From the NCBI GenBank assembly GCA_000827325.1, contig KN832873.1, forward strand, positions 1,254,245 to 1,318,244: 64,000 bases of DNA. Direction: 5' to 3'. Position 1 is the first letter of the stretch. Each line of letters opens with the position of its first letter. Shown one piece after another: positions 1-12,247 of this stretch. The notes beneath the pieces are model-generated. The model ran no database searches and was not told the DNA's origin. It saw only the letters and a list, made by a program, of their open reading frames with translations. The stretch comes from Oidiodendron maius Zn (lineage: Eukaryota > Ascomycota > Leotiomycetes > Myxotrichaceae). The position numbers were made by a program, and so were the translations under genes.

Positions 1-657
1 AGTCCACAACCCGACGCCAGTATGGTCCATCTGCTGTTGGAGCGTGAGGTTTAGGAGAGTGTGGGAGAGTGTCTCGAGGCCAATACGTAGAACCGTGAGG
101 AAGCATTGCTAGCGGAAAATGACCACACTCTGCCATTTTTCTCGGTGCAAGTATAGATGGGTGATGTCCAGCCGTGTTCCTGGGCCTGTCTCCATTATCC
201 ACTTTAAAAGGAGGCCGGTCCCGCCCCTTATTTTGTAGATATTCCAACAGACCTGGAACCGATTCTGCGTAGCGAGGCAGACGCATCTCCTCATCCTCTC
301 AGGTCAGGCTGTCCCGTCGCCGGTATCTGTCTGCTCAATTCGGTCTTCTGCTCCTGTGCTCGCGCGCTCGGGAATCTCGATTCGATGACCGCCACTGCGA
401 TCTCCGACGCTCCTGTCACAATTCACTCTTCACTGTCGCTTAGCGCGCAGGCGCGAACCGACGTCATTTTCGGCACAGAACGAGACGTGCACCTCATCTC
501 ACCACAATCCCCGATTGATAGCATCGTCTTAGATGAGGCGCCAGGAAGCTGGTATTCCACCTGCTACCCACCTGCCACCGCAACTCCCGCCAACCTGGCA
601 TCGTTACGGCCCCCAGTATCGCCTTAGACGATAGGAGGGCCACCCTGGGAAGGCGGT
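1..657 (+). other. 5' leader and upstream region of the histidine kinase gene
   Basis: No protein gene is supported here apart from the upstream ORF listed separately. The stretch precedes the histidine kinase start and probably holds its promoter and a long 5' leader. No convincing TATA box was seen. Confidence 0.4.
385..627 (+). promoter_or_regulatory. 80-codon upstream ORF in the histidine kinase leader
   Basis: An ATG at 385 opens a frame of 80 codons that ends with TAG at 625-627, 30 bases before the kinase ATG at 658. It is in the same frame as the kinase, so only the stop separates the two. The peptide (begins MTATAISDAP) shows no domain. It is either a translated uORF that would lower kinase initiation or an accidental open frame in the leader. 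A 5' exon joined to the kinase by splicing is possible, but no convincing donor/acceptor pair was seen. Confidence 0.35.
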
Positions 658-3600
658 ATGCCCAATCCAAAATCGCCTCTTGACAAACCCTCCTCACAGT
701 CTCGGCGGCCAGCAGGCCCACGCAAGTCCAGCAGCGACAAGTCGGTCAGCCAGGGTTCATCGACATCAAGCAGGCGGGGGGCAAAGGCTGGCCAATCCTC
801 TCAGGGCAAGATAAAGGACGCGGTATCAGATCCCCCAGCGGTTGCAAAGATCGATGCGAAGAGGGGTTCAAATTCCACCTTTGTGGATAGTCGACAAGAC
901 CAAGGCTCAGACGTACACGCCCAGGAGAGCCAGACGCCCAGCATGGTCCACCGGCGCGCAGATGTGGAGAACGAGTCGACTCCTACGCAACCCACTGAGA
1001 GCTCAGAGCGCGTCGCCGCGAAGGAACCCGGGAAAGGACATGTGCCGCAAAATGTTTCGCCAGAAGAAGTGGAGAGGCTACACGCAGCGGTTGATGCGCA
1101 ATTACAGTTGAATCAATACAGGGAGAAATTGGCCATGCGGCTAGGAGGAAACGAATCGCGCAGTGTTGGGCCAGTCGCAACAAGCGGAAAAACTCGTGTA
1201 TCTCCCATACATGAGGAGACTGTATCGCCGTCTCTGAACGCAGCCTTTGCCAGTCCGGCATCGTCGAATACAGACAAAACGCCAGCAAATATGTTTCAAG
1301 GGGGTTCAACATCCGCTGCTCTCCCTTTGAGGACGCCATCTTATCCATTTCCGCCTATGCGAACCCCCGGGCAACTGCCTTCCAGCGTACATCGCCAATT
1401 CACAGGACTGTCTCCGACTGCCCTTCCAAACATTTTTCCTGGTGGCCAATGGGAAGGGGTTACGCACGATCAAGTGCTGTCTGGATCAATTACTCCCGCT
1501 TCTACGCTGAACTTCCAACCTGGTGATACGCAAAAACCTCTAGACCCGAATTTTCCAACGCCAAACCTGTACGACCTGAGTCTTATGCTTGCTGCTGAGC
1601 CAGGGTTGGATGCTTGGTGGACAACCGTCGTTCACATAATGCGAGATCTGTACAAGGCTGATCGGGTAACGCTTTCCGTACCAGCAGACTCCACCGATGT
1701 CGAAAATGTGCCTTGGGGCCAGAAAGCTACCTTTAACATTATCGAAGAAGATGCACTGAGCCTAGCTTGCCTGCCCCGAGATAGCAGCTTGGTGCCAAGT
1801 AGCGTCGATGCGAATGAGACCTTGAATCCAGAAGACATGAACGCTGATGAACGTCCACAACCATCAACGCTCAGGCTGCGTCGACCTGATCTCGTAAGTC
1901 GGCACTCTTTCACGACGTACGAAGAAACAAAGCAAGGCACAGCCTCCTTTGATGATAGTCGACCTGCCGAACTTTCAGGCCGTGCGCCACCTCTTCTTAG
2001 GGCCAGGAGTTATCTCTCGGCACGTCATGAGGCCGTTTTGGAGCCCTCCATTTCAGAGAATACTCCACTAAGTCGCCAGTCTCTCCAACATCATGAAGAC
2101 TTTGAAGACCGGAAAACTTCTGCTCAATGGGAAAGTCCGCATGATGCCTCCAGAGAAGTTCGAGGGAAGGTGTTCTCAGTGCTGCAAGCTTTAGATTATG
2201 AGGCAGACCCCTTGATAGATAGCAGCGGCGTGCTTAGAGTTCTAGAGCGTGGTAAAGTCATTGCGCTTACTCGTGACTATCCGTACCTCGAAATTCCTAC
2301 GGATAGGAAGATGGGGGAGAGCGTACCTTCCCAACAGAATGCAAAGTCAAAAGAAAGCCCTATAGATAAGGCGAAGAAAGTTAAGGGTTCAGAGCTAAGT
2401 TCGCGGATCTCGTCGCTTCTTACGGGGAAGAGCACCCAGCGACAACGTCGTAGTTCTCGCAGCCACACGATTGACAAACGCAAAAGCATTCCTGCAGCTG
2501 GACATGGTTCCGATGAGCCGCCGGCCCCTGTCCCAAGGTATGAAGAGTATGAGCAAGCACCTCCATCACCATGGTCGCAGTCTCCAGCACCGTCCCCAGC
2601 TGTCAGGCCCGAGACGGCAGAGAATCCATTTTTCGGAAACGTTTCAATTGACGAAGAGACTTTTAATCCGATCACGCCCCTTCAAGATTATAAGAAGAAC
2701 CAACCTCTTGAGGCCATTGGCGTGGATAGATCCTGGACGGTGTTGCATATTCCTCTAACTCACCCGTTACTGTCGAAGCCAGTTCAATCATTCCGCTTAG
2801 ACGCTGCTGCAATGGAATCGAAGTCAGTAAACCAAGGAAGGAAAGAAGACAGACTCTCGAAATCCTCGAGTTCCGAGAAGCCATTACGAGATCCGGAGTC
2901 CTTTAGAGATAGACGTACACCAATAGCAATCGTGTCGATTCTTAGTCCGGCCATACCATACCCTTCTAATCTGAGACATTCTCTAGACCATCTGTCACCC
3001 CATCTAGCAACATCATTCTCCCTTTGCCGGCATTACTCAACCCTCGAGAACGAAATTGCAGGATTATCTCGAAAGCGTCCTCAAACAGCTGGATTCGGAG
3101 CTGTTGCTCCAGGAGGTCTAGCGGTTGGGGACCCTGCTGTGCTTGACCGAGGACCGTTCTCCCCAACTGATGAGAATGCGCCTCAGCCATCATTGGGAAG
3201 CAGTATTACAAGTCCCAGTGACTACTCTGCAGTGTCCCGAAGTGCGGCTGGCTCTCCAAGAGGCACCCCTGGATGGTTTCCAGGCAGTGCAGGTGCCAGC
3301 ATAGACAAGCGATCTAATGGAGCAAGCCCTGCTTACGGTGGAGGCGAAAGTTATTTCACACCTAGCTCTAGACCAGTTCCGGTACGTGTAGACGCAGCCT
3401 GGGGTATGAATATCACAGGTACTCGGCGCAGTTCGAAGGAGAGTTCACCACCGGATTTTAAGATTCCGCTCCGACCTCAGAACACTGGTGAACAAACACA
3501 AGACCCGGGTATCCCGAATAATGAGCGTCGAGATGACCCATCCAAAGAACCATCAGGACGAGACGAGACGCACTCCTCTACGCCTACGCCTAGGCAAGAA

Positions 3601-6600
3601 CCCGCAGCCCGCCCAGAACATATCACTAATTTTAGTATATCCATCAATAGCAACGAGCCTCAAACTGACATTCACGCCTCCCGAGGACAATTTACACGCA
3701 TAACTTCTAGTAGTCAACGCGCCGGCAACCCTGAGCACCTTCATACTCAGCTGCATTCATACGGCGCTGATTTTGGAGCAACCTTTCAGTCTCTGCCAGC
3801 TACCTTTGAGACACCAGCTAGAGGCTCAGCTAGTGGATATGCGCACTCTCGCACACCATCTTTGAGTGTCCCTACTGATATGCCTCCGCCTTCTGACCGT
3901 TTAAAAGGATTGATGCTTGACTCTTTGCCTGCACATGTGTTTGTTGCATTGCCACAAACTGGGGAAATTGTGTGGGTGAATAGCCGCTATCTGACATATA
4001 GAGGCCAGACTGTACCAGAATTGTACGAGGATCCTTGGGGTAGTATTCACCCAGATGAGCGGGGTGACTATCTCAAAGCTTGGAGCCATGCAGTCCGGAC
4101 TGGGGAGCAGTTCTCAATGCAGGTACGCATTAGAAGGTTTGATGGAAGCTACCGGTGGTTCTATACGAGAGCTGTTGGTTCTCGTGATATACGCGGCGTT
4201 ATAGTTCAGTGGTATGGCTCTCATATGGATATCCACGATCAGCATATCGCGGAAGTAAAGGCTGCTCGACAGGAAGAAATTGAAGCGTCAGAAGCTAAGC
4301 ACAAACAACTGGCCAATCTTATACCGCAGATCATCTTCGCAGCTACCGAGGATGAAGGCGTCACTTTTGCGAATGAGCAGTGGCTTGCATTCACGGGACA
4401 AGATTCTAATGATGCCCTCGGTCTCGGCTTCATGGATTTTGTGCATCCTGATGACCTGGCGAGATGCCACATCCCAACTGATCTGGTTCAGAATTCTAGA
4501 GAGGGGTCTACAAAACCGGGGCCTAGTCGCTATCAATCCGACACGTCCTCCGGCGGACAACCCAGCATGCCTTCTACAGTATCGGACACACCTACTGAGA
4601 TGACACTGAAAGGGATACAAAAATCGCTTTCAAGAAACAATAGCTCCAGTAGCTCTTCCACATATGACCTTCCTACTGTAGAATTGACAGAGCTAGCAAA
4701 AGCCGGCATTATTAAAGTAGCAGTTGATAGCAACGGAAGGCTCTCCTATACCACTGAAGTCCGTCTCAGAAGCAAGGCAGGCGAATATCGCTGGCACCTT
4801 GTACGATGCGTCGAAGTCGATAATATAAATCTCGGCAATCGAGACGGATCGTGGTTTGGAGCCTGCACTGATATTAACGACCACAAGCTGCTAGAAACCA
4901 AGTTGAAGGAAGCTATGGAGTCCAAAGGAAAGTTCTTGAGTAACATGTCGCATGAGATCCGAACCCCTTTAATTGGTATTTCCGGTATGGTCAACTTCCT
5001 TCAAGACACGGTACTGAACGACGAGCAAGTGGACTATACCAATACCATTCAGTCAAGTGCCAGCAGTCTTCTCAACATTATCAATGACATCCTAGACTTA
5101 TCCAAGGTTGATGCGGGAATGATGAAGCTATCCTATGAATGGTTCCATACCCGGTCTTTAGTGGAAGAGGTGAATGAGATGGTATCCACAATGGCAATCA
5201 CCAAGCGTCTGGAGTTAAACTATATTGTTGACATTGACGTTCCAGAAATGGTCAAAGGCGACAAATTCCGAATCCGGCAGGTCTTACTTAACGTTATCGG
5301 TAATGCCATCAAGTTCACGGCCGTTGGTGAGGTCTTTAGTCGCTGTCGTGTGGTTACCCACCCACCTGAACCTCTTGGTGACCATGAGATAATGCTCGAG
5401 TATTCAATTATCGACACTGGTAGAGGCTTCACGAAGGAGGAAGCCGAACTTATCTTCAAGCCTTTCAGCCAGATTGATGGTAGCAGCACTCGCCAGCATG
5501 GGGGTAGTGGATTAGGTCTCGTCATCTCTAGGCAACTTGTGGAGCTGCATGGAGGCAAGATGGAGGGTACCGCTGTTCCTGGCAAGGGATCCACATTCAA
5601 ATTCACAGCCAAGTTTGGCTTACCAACTTCAGAAGACCACCCTGATCCTCCATTAACCCCAGCACTGAGCAAAGTCTCCTCAGGCACATCATCAATCTCA
5701 ACTGAGGCTTCAGCACGTGCTATGAAGCATGCCGGAGGTAACCCTATCCTTGCGAATAAATTCATGCAGTCTCCCGCCACAATCAGTCCAAAGACTGATT
5801 CGAGTATCGAGTCTCCCAAGGTGATATCCTCTGCTAGCTCAGATCCGTCTACATATACTCGGTCGCATACTCAGTCGTCTGGCTCGTTCGTCGCTCCGGG
5901 TTCACCTCATTTTGAGGCAGCTGCTCGAGCAGTAAGAGATGATATATCACTGATGAAGTTTGCACTTCCGGATAGACAGCCTGAATCGCGTGCTTCCGCC
6001 TCTCATGCTGAACTGGTTGCTGCTTTCCAGTATGCACAAATAAAGTCCGAAGGAGTAACACCTACTCCAAAGTCGGTATCTATTACTAGCGATGAGCTGT
6101 CCGGGCACAGTAGTACTTCTTCTCCAGAGCCGAAAAATTTCCGTCCACCCATGTATTCTATCCTACTTGTCTGTCCGCAGACACATAGCCGTGAGGCTAC
6201 TACTCAGCATATCGAGTTCACACTTCCAAGGGACGTCCCGCATCAAATAACTCCTCTGTCAAGTGGTGCTGAGGCTCAAGAACTGATTGGCGGTGATGAC
6301 CCAATTATATTCACTCATGTCGTGTTGAACCTTGGATCAACTGAAGAAATCGTCGGGCTCATTGAACAGATCATAACATCCCCAGCTCTGTCGCAAACCA
6401 CGATTGTCCTCTTATCAGATCCAGTGCAACGACAAGAGGTAATCAAGATGGCGGCCACTCACGGTCATGCACAGCTCGGGAAGGGCAAGCAGATTACCTT
6501 TATCTATAAGCCTGTCAAGCCCTCTCGTTTTGCAGTTATCTTTGACCCTGAGAAAGAGCGTGACCTCAGTACTGATCGCAATCGATCGAGTGCGCAGCTG

Positions 6601-7142
6601 CATGTTGCCAACCAGAAGCAAAACTATCTTGATGTTGGGAAGCGACTTGGTAACAAAGGCCTTCGGGTTCTCTTAGTTGAGGATAACCTCGTGAATCAGA
6701 AAGTTCTTCTGAAGTTCCTAGCCAAAGTGGGCATTGAAGTTGAGCTCGCAATGGACGGCATGGAATGCACGGAGAAGGTCTTCTCTCATCCTTACTCGTT
6801 CTACTCACTAATTCTTGTAAGTTGTTGTGACTATTGTAGCGACAATTGCTAACAAAATCATAGTGCGATCTCCATATGCCTCGTAAAGATGGCTACCAGA
6901 CCTGCCGTGAGATTCGCGAGTGGGAGGAGAAGCAGGCGGTTGGTCGAATGCCGATTATCGCTCTCTCCGCCAATGTAATGGCAGACGTTCTCGAAAAGTG
7001 CGTGCGGGCGGGCTTCAACAGCTACCTTACGAAGCCGGTTGATTTCAAGGCTCTCAGTGCCGCAATGAGCAGTCTCCTGGATCCAACTACCCCCGATAGG
7101 CCGACCAACTTGATGAAAATGGAGCGTAAAACTTCAACATAA
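658..7142 (+). CDS. hybrid sensor histidine kinase (GAF-like, PAS-PAS-HisKA-HATPase-REC)
   Basis: Fungal hybrid histidine kinase that autophosphorylates on His and passes the phosphate to its own receiver Asp, feeding an HPt/response-regulator relay. Exons are 658-6816 and 6864-7142. The 47-bp intron (GTAAGT donor, GCTAAC branch site, phase 0) falls just before the receiver active site. The product is about 2145 aa. The N-terminal 300 residues are low-complexity. A GAF-like segment starts near residue 302 and seems to resume near 690-800 after a disordered insert. PAS domains lie near 1082-1200 and 1215-1420. The H-box MSHEIRTP places the phospho-His near 1432. The N box (GNAIKFT), DTGRGF and HGGSGLGL mark the ATPase. 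The receiver starts near 2001 with VEDN; its phospho-Asp (CDLHMP) is near 2055 and the conserved Lys is in LTKPVD. No transmembrane segment was seen, so it is probably cytoplasmic. The exact fungal HHK class is not assigned. Confidence 0.93.
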
Positions 7143-8222
7143 ATCTTTTCTGCTACGTATTTAGCAAGGAGTTTCTCTTCACTGTGGCGTTATATGAGGC
7201 TGGCTGGCGTTGCTGGGTCATGTCTTTCATCTCTGCTCCTCAGGATGTATAATATTGACGGATGGGTTAAGCATTTTTTAAATGATTGTTATTGCAGGAG
7301 GGGTCTTTGGCCAATGGCTTTCCCTGTGTTTTGAAGACTTTTTGCTATTGAGGAATGGGAAGTTACTTGCATGGACGAAATGATCGTGATACAGCATGGC
7401 ATGATGATGAGAGGGATTACAGCCAATGCTTACCTGCGCTGCACCTCTCTTATTCGGACCATTCACTAGGCAACTTGATGGCGACATGATATGGAATGGA
7501 GGATGGAACAGTGAATTTACAGACCTTGCTTTGGCATGAGTGGATGGATAGGGTTCGACTAGATCCATTCTGGACCAGCGAGCAGATAAAATAGACTTCG
7601 AGATCTTCTCGAATTCGGATGGAGGCAGGAGATGCCTTCCTTGTTTAACTCTATCATGGCGGTAGGAGAAATCAGAATTGAATAATCCCGGGCGGAGTCC
7701 AATGTGATCTGAATCTAAGGAGTTCAAGAACTTTCCCTTGTAACTGGCCTCCTTAGTACTACAGTGAAATGCTGGCTAAGCTATTCCCAAGCTTAGCTTT
7801 GTGTCGCTGATACAGAATTGCGTAGTCGTCATCAAAGAGCGCTAGTCTGCTAAGCGAGGCGAGGCTGAGATTTCCCTCAGTCATTCTTGCAGCTCCAACA
7901 CCCCCATTGAAAGACCCCTTGTCAAAGGAAAACTGCAACAATACAAACAGCCACTCAAACCCTATTTGTCCCTCTCCCCAAACATCACATGCGGATCGAG
8001 GTAGTTACTTCATTGTCCATCTCCACCCTCCAATAGCCCCGATGCTATTGAACAGCCACTGGCGCATAGAGCCTCTCTGTTCCTTCCCTGCACGAGATAG
8101 GGCGACGTAAATAAAAATTAAGCGATACGCGCCGACAGCGCATACAACCTTCCCCGACCTCTTTCACATCAACATACCGCACCAAAACACATCACATATT
8201 CAACACATCAACACCAGCTATC
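7143..8222. other. intergenic region between the kinase and the 997-aa protein gene
   Basis: Contains the kinase 3' end and the leader of the next gene. A 149-codon antisense open frame at 7278-7727 has no recognisable domain and was not accepted. Nothing else is supported. Confidence 0.5.
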
Positions 8223-11200
8223 ATGTCGACTCGGCGCACGCGAAATAACCCCTCGCCGAGCGGCCTAAAGTCGCTGCCATATGGACCGCAAAAGAAGGGA
8301 GAGAAAGGAGACAGGAAGACGAGGATAGTCTCACAACCCAGCACCACTGCTGTAGCCACCACCTCCGAAAAGAAACCCGCCCCAACCAAGAAGCGCGCCC
8401 GTGCAGCGAGCAAGGCAGACAAGAACCCGCCTGCAAAGAGGCGCACTCTTCGAACTCGGCAAGCTAAGACAGTTGATGAAGACCACGATGCAGACGACGA
8501 TGAAGATGTCGAAGATATGCTGGTCGTCCAGACCAACTACAGCCCTCCACAACCTCCCTCACCCTTCCATGTTGCAGAGAAGCGCCTGGAAGGACGCCAG
8601 ATGACCGAGGAGTTTAGCTCTGAGGAACAGCACACCCATGGTGATAACTTAGAAATAACCTACCCAGAGCAACACAGCTCTGAAGAATACTATTCCCAAC
8701 GGGCTATGTCCCACGAATCCGCATCAGAGGAGCGCCACCTAGAACAAGACTCTCAGGGATACAACTCACAAGACGACGACTTATCTAGAGATGCAGCTTC
8801 GGTGCCCGAACCTTCCCAAGCCCAACCAACCGAGACACCAGCCTCTTACGTCCACAAGCCATACTTCCTCACACCCAAGCCCCGACAGAAACCAAAGACT
8901 GCCAGCATCAGCTACAGTAAATCTGTGGATCCTAAACCAACGAGTACTGAACCCTCTGCCGAAGCAGTTAAGGAAAGAGAAGATCTTTACCAAAGAATGT
9001 TTGGCGCGAAGATACCATCACAATGGCAGGATGCCTTGAAGCAGACGATTGGTCATTCTAGTCCAAAGCCTGTGGAGAGTCGTGAGGAAGAACAGGACGA
9101 TGGAGACTCCGATAAATCATTCTCATTCCTCGATGAGCCGAAGCTCACTAGCGCTGAATGGGCCAGCTGGCGAGAGCAGCAGAAAAGATTTCGAGGACAT
9201 GTCGAGTTGCCCCAAACTCCTACCGGCCGGCTTGAGGTATGGGTACTCGGGCAAATGGTTTTATAGATAAGGCGCTCATACATTCACAGACTAAACGCAA
9301 GCCAGCTGCAAAGGCATCAGAATCCAGGCCGAGTACGATCATTTCTAAATCTAAAAACACCACCAGTCCAACCTGTCATTCTGAAGCACAATTTGTATTA
9401 ACTAGACCTGATCTGATAGATGCGGCACGTGCTCTTGTCAAATGGGCTGAGCGTGACGATACATGTCGGGTTCCAAATGCGGAACAGATGGAGGCACTCC
9501 TTGACGGCTTCAACACTGAGGAGGCGGCCAAAGTCACCCCGCGATCCCGTTCCCAACCTTCTTCCACACGTTCCCAACCTTCATCTCGCGCTGCACGTCG
9601 GCATCACCCTTACTCCAAGACAGTTGCCTCACCACGCACTGCTCAACGCCGACCCCATCGAGACGAGCCAATAGCGTCGGATCAAGAAGGCAAGGATGCC
9701 ATAGACAATGCAAGTGCTGATAATCAGAGTGAAGTACCTACCGAGACGCAAACCCCCCAGACCCCAACCCAACCACCGCAGGAGTCTCGCGGCTTTTGGA
9801 ATGGCGTGTCTGCTGTGGCGAGCATTTTCACATCTCCTCTGCAATTCTTTGACCGTCGTCGCAATCAACAAGATAGCCCGATGGCTACTACTAATGGCAC
9901 TGCAGTTATGGGTCTATCGGCTACCACCCAGTCCGCTGATGATCCCTTCACTCCGATGAAACTTCGTCCTCGCCCCAAAACTTCGCAGTCTGAGCGCAAG
10001 AGGCAACCGCAGTCAGTCCGCAATAGAGGTCCTCAGACCGAGCGGCGCCGGAATAGCCGTGACCAGCCTAAGCCGCCAATTCACCTAAGAGGCATCGTAT
10101 CCCCATCAAGAATCGCCGAGATTCATCGTCAACAAGACCGCCTGGCTGCAGCCAGAAACAAAAAGCGCGCGGCTTATGAAGAGGAAGCTGACGCCGAAGA
10201 GGACTCGGATGCTGAGCGATCGTCTATGGCTGGATCTAAAACTGGCGAGAAGCGCAAGAGAACCAAGGGGGCCGTGAGAACCCCCCCAGCAGGGCCACCT
10301 GGCACTTTCCGAGTCCCGAGTCCTGGAAGTTCGGATGATTCATCAGACGAGGAAGAACAAACAATTATCCAGCAATCACCCGGTCGTGTTAGATATACAC
10401 CAATCCCTGTTACTCCTAGAAAGGATCTCATCGATGACTATTCTGCCAATTCGTCGCCTTTCACTTCTATCTCCGGGCGCCCGGCTACTTCTACAGTATG
10501 GAACGCCCCTCCGGACTTCGAACCCACCTATAAGGAATATTCCAGGACTAGCCCCAAGTCTAAGATCAGTCCTAAATCAAAGGCTAGTGCTAAGATGAAG
10601 CCAAGTACATCGCCAAGTCCCACCAAGAAGTCCAGGGCCACTGCCAAGCTGGTTCAGGATACTCCACTGCAGTCCATTGATTTCGGCGAGTCTGATAGCT
10701 CTTTCAAGGTTCCTGATACTGGTAATAGTAGCGACAGCGATGAGGAGGAGATCGCCACCCCCAAAACAGGCGATGCAGCGCAAACCAAGTCTCTAGAACC
10801 CGACCCGTCCGTCTTACAATCAAAACAATGGACGCAAACTCCTCCTCCGAAGCCACGGCCAAGCAACGCACAACTTCCACAGTTTCCTCCACCATTATCT
10901 GCTGCAGAAGCCGCCAAGGCTAAAGCCGAGAAGTTCAAGCCAAAGCAGCCTAGTAGCCTTCGAAATGTTACACAGATGTCTCCTCTGCAGATAGAGAAGG
11001 AGAATTTGATTGTTCGGGACCATATTACTTCTCACACTTCTTTTGCTATGCTGTTAGAGGAGAGTGGAATATCCAAAGTAGAGTGGGAGAGGGCCAATGC
11101 CATGCAAGACAACTTCTTCCGCAATGCGGATCCAGATGTAATTGCGGCTGTCAACGCCTTACCAGATTCTCAGATTGCGGAGTACCCTCTGCCTCCTTCT

Positions 11201-11269
11201 CTCTCCGAAACTTTATTGGGGCTAGGGCAATCGGAGGTAGAGAAGGAGGTGGAGAAGTACTTCCGCTAA
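8223..11269 (+). CDS. large low-complexity, probably nuclear protein, function unknown
   Basis: Not recognised as a named family. Exons are 8223-9236 and 9290-11269. The 53-bp intron (GTATGG donor, TTCACAG acceptor) lies between codons and joins ...TGRLE to TKRKP..., giving about 997 aa. The start ATG has the first in-frame position after a CA-rich leader. Most of the protein is polar and disordered, with many basic clusters of nuclear-localisation type (for example KKRARAASK and KRKRTKG), SP/TP sites and acidic-serine runs (SSDDSSDEEE). A short amphipathic stretch, GFWNGVSAVASIFTSPLQFF, near residues 515-535 stands out. A more ordered part lies near 365-410 (TRPDLIDAARALVKWAERDD), and the last 100 residues look helical and conserved-like. 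A chromatin or nuclear-envelope role is only a guess from composition. Confidence 0.8.
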
Positions 11270-12247
11270 ACGGGAGTGAAGGGGGGAGGGGGAGGGGGGG
11301 AAAGGGCGGCGGAGGAGGAGAAGGAAGAGAAGAAGGAGAAGGAGGAGACAGAAGTTGTTTGTATAATATTTGTATGAGTGTTGCATCAGCGGCGGTGTTT
11401 TGGGGGTTTGGCATGGGATTCTTTTGCTCTTTTGTTTTTGCTGTCGCTTTCTTTCTTTCGTTGTTGGAATATCATTATCATTAGTGTGGGGCTGAAAGCA
11501 GCCGGTGTCTGTCTGGAATTGAACCCGTTTTGGCTGGGGCTAACCTTCGGGGTTTGAGCCGGCCAAGGCTGTGGACTTCTGGGCGATTTTCCGACTGAGT
11601 CTCGCTTCTCGAGGTATGATATTCGCCTTCGAGCTTGATATCTGCTTCTTCGGGGGGCAGGCTCTTTCTGGGTGGCCTGGGATGAGTTCGTCTTCGGACC
11701 TGCACTCTCTTAAGTCATCCCAGCACAACCTTCTCGCCTGGTCTTTCCGGGCCGTGTATATAGTATTGTTGGAATCAACAGAAAATTATTACAATCTGTA
11801 TGAGCTCCGTGATCTGTGTTGAAATAATTCTGTTCGGAGGCAGTGTGTTGATCGATTCATATATAATGTTGATCTCCCCCACTCTTTTCCATCCGCGCGG
11901 TTGAAGTTCCACCCCACGCACCCAGGAGAAGAGACCTCGCTCGATCAGGTCCCGAGTTTGGTATGGAGACAGCTGGCGGGAAAATATATAAATTGGTGCA
12001 AGAGCCCCACCTTTGGCGTTCTTTGCCTCCATCCATTCCTTTCATCGCCAATTCCGTTTTATTAGGGGCAAGTGCATATTAAATCATTTCGCAATCTCTT
12101 ATATCGATTAACTAACATCTCAGCAGATCTAAAGTAGCTGTATGTCTAGAAAACCTATTTTTTTCAGGTATATATATATTCGTTTTATCAAGGTCTACGG
12201 GTGGCAGCATACGCATCTAGCATTTTATTCTCATCCACAAAGCAAAC
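11270..12247 (+). other. intergenic region with G-rich tract
   Basis: Starts with the G-rich/purine tract listed separately, just past the stop of the upstream gene. The remainder holds no supported gene. Short open frames near 11481-12051 on the minus strand show no family features. Confidence 0.5.
11279..11349 (+). repeat. G-run and GGA-rich purine tract (possible G-quadruplex)
   Basis: Four G runs (6, 5, 7 and 3 G) separated by 1-3 bases lie at about 11281-11306, followed by GGA/GAA-rich purine sequence to about 11349. This matches the usual G-quadruplex pattern on the plus strand. It begins about 10 bases after the stop codon, so the transcript 3' UTR would carry it. Confidence 0.6.

Noticed and set aside
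385-6852. Kinase N-terminus extended by the upstream frame
   Set aside because: A TAG at 625-627 separates them and no convincing intron removes it.
7278-7727. 149-codon minus-strand open frame in the intergenic region after the kinase
   Set aside because: No domain, no intron logic, His/Pro/Ser-rich composition like translated non-coding DNA.
11510-11530. Minus-strand GGTTCAATTCC resembling a tRNA B box
   Set aside because: The flanking bases do not form a T stem, and no acceptor or anticodon arm could be built around it.
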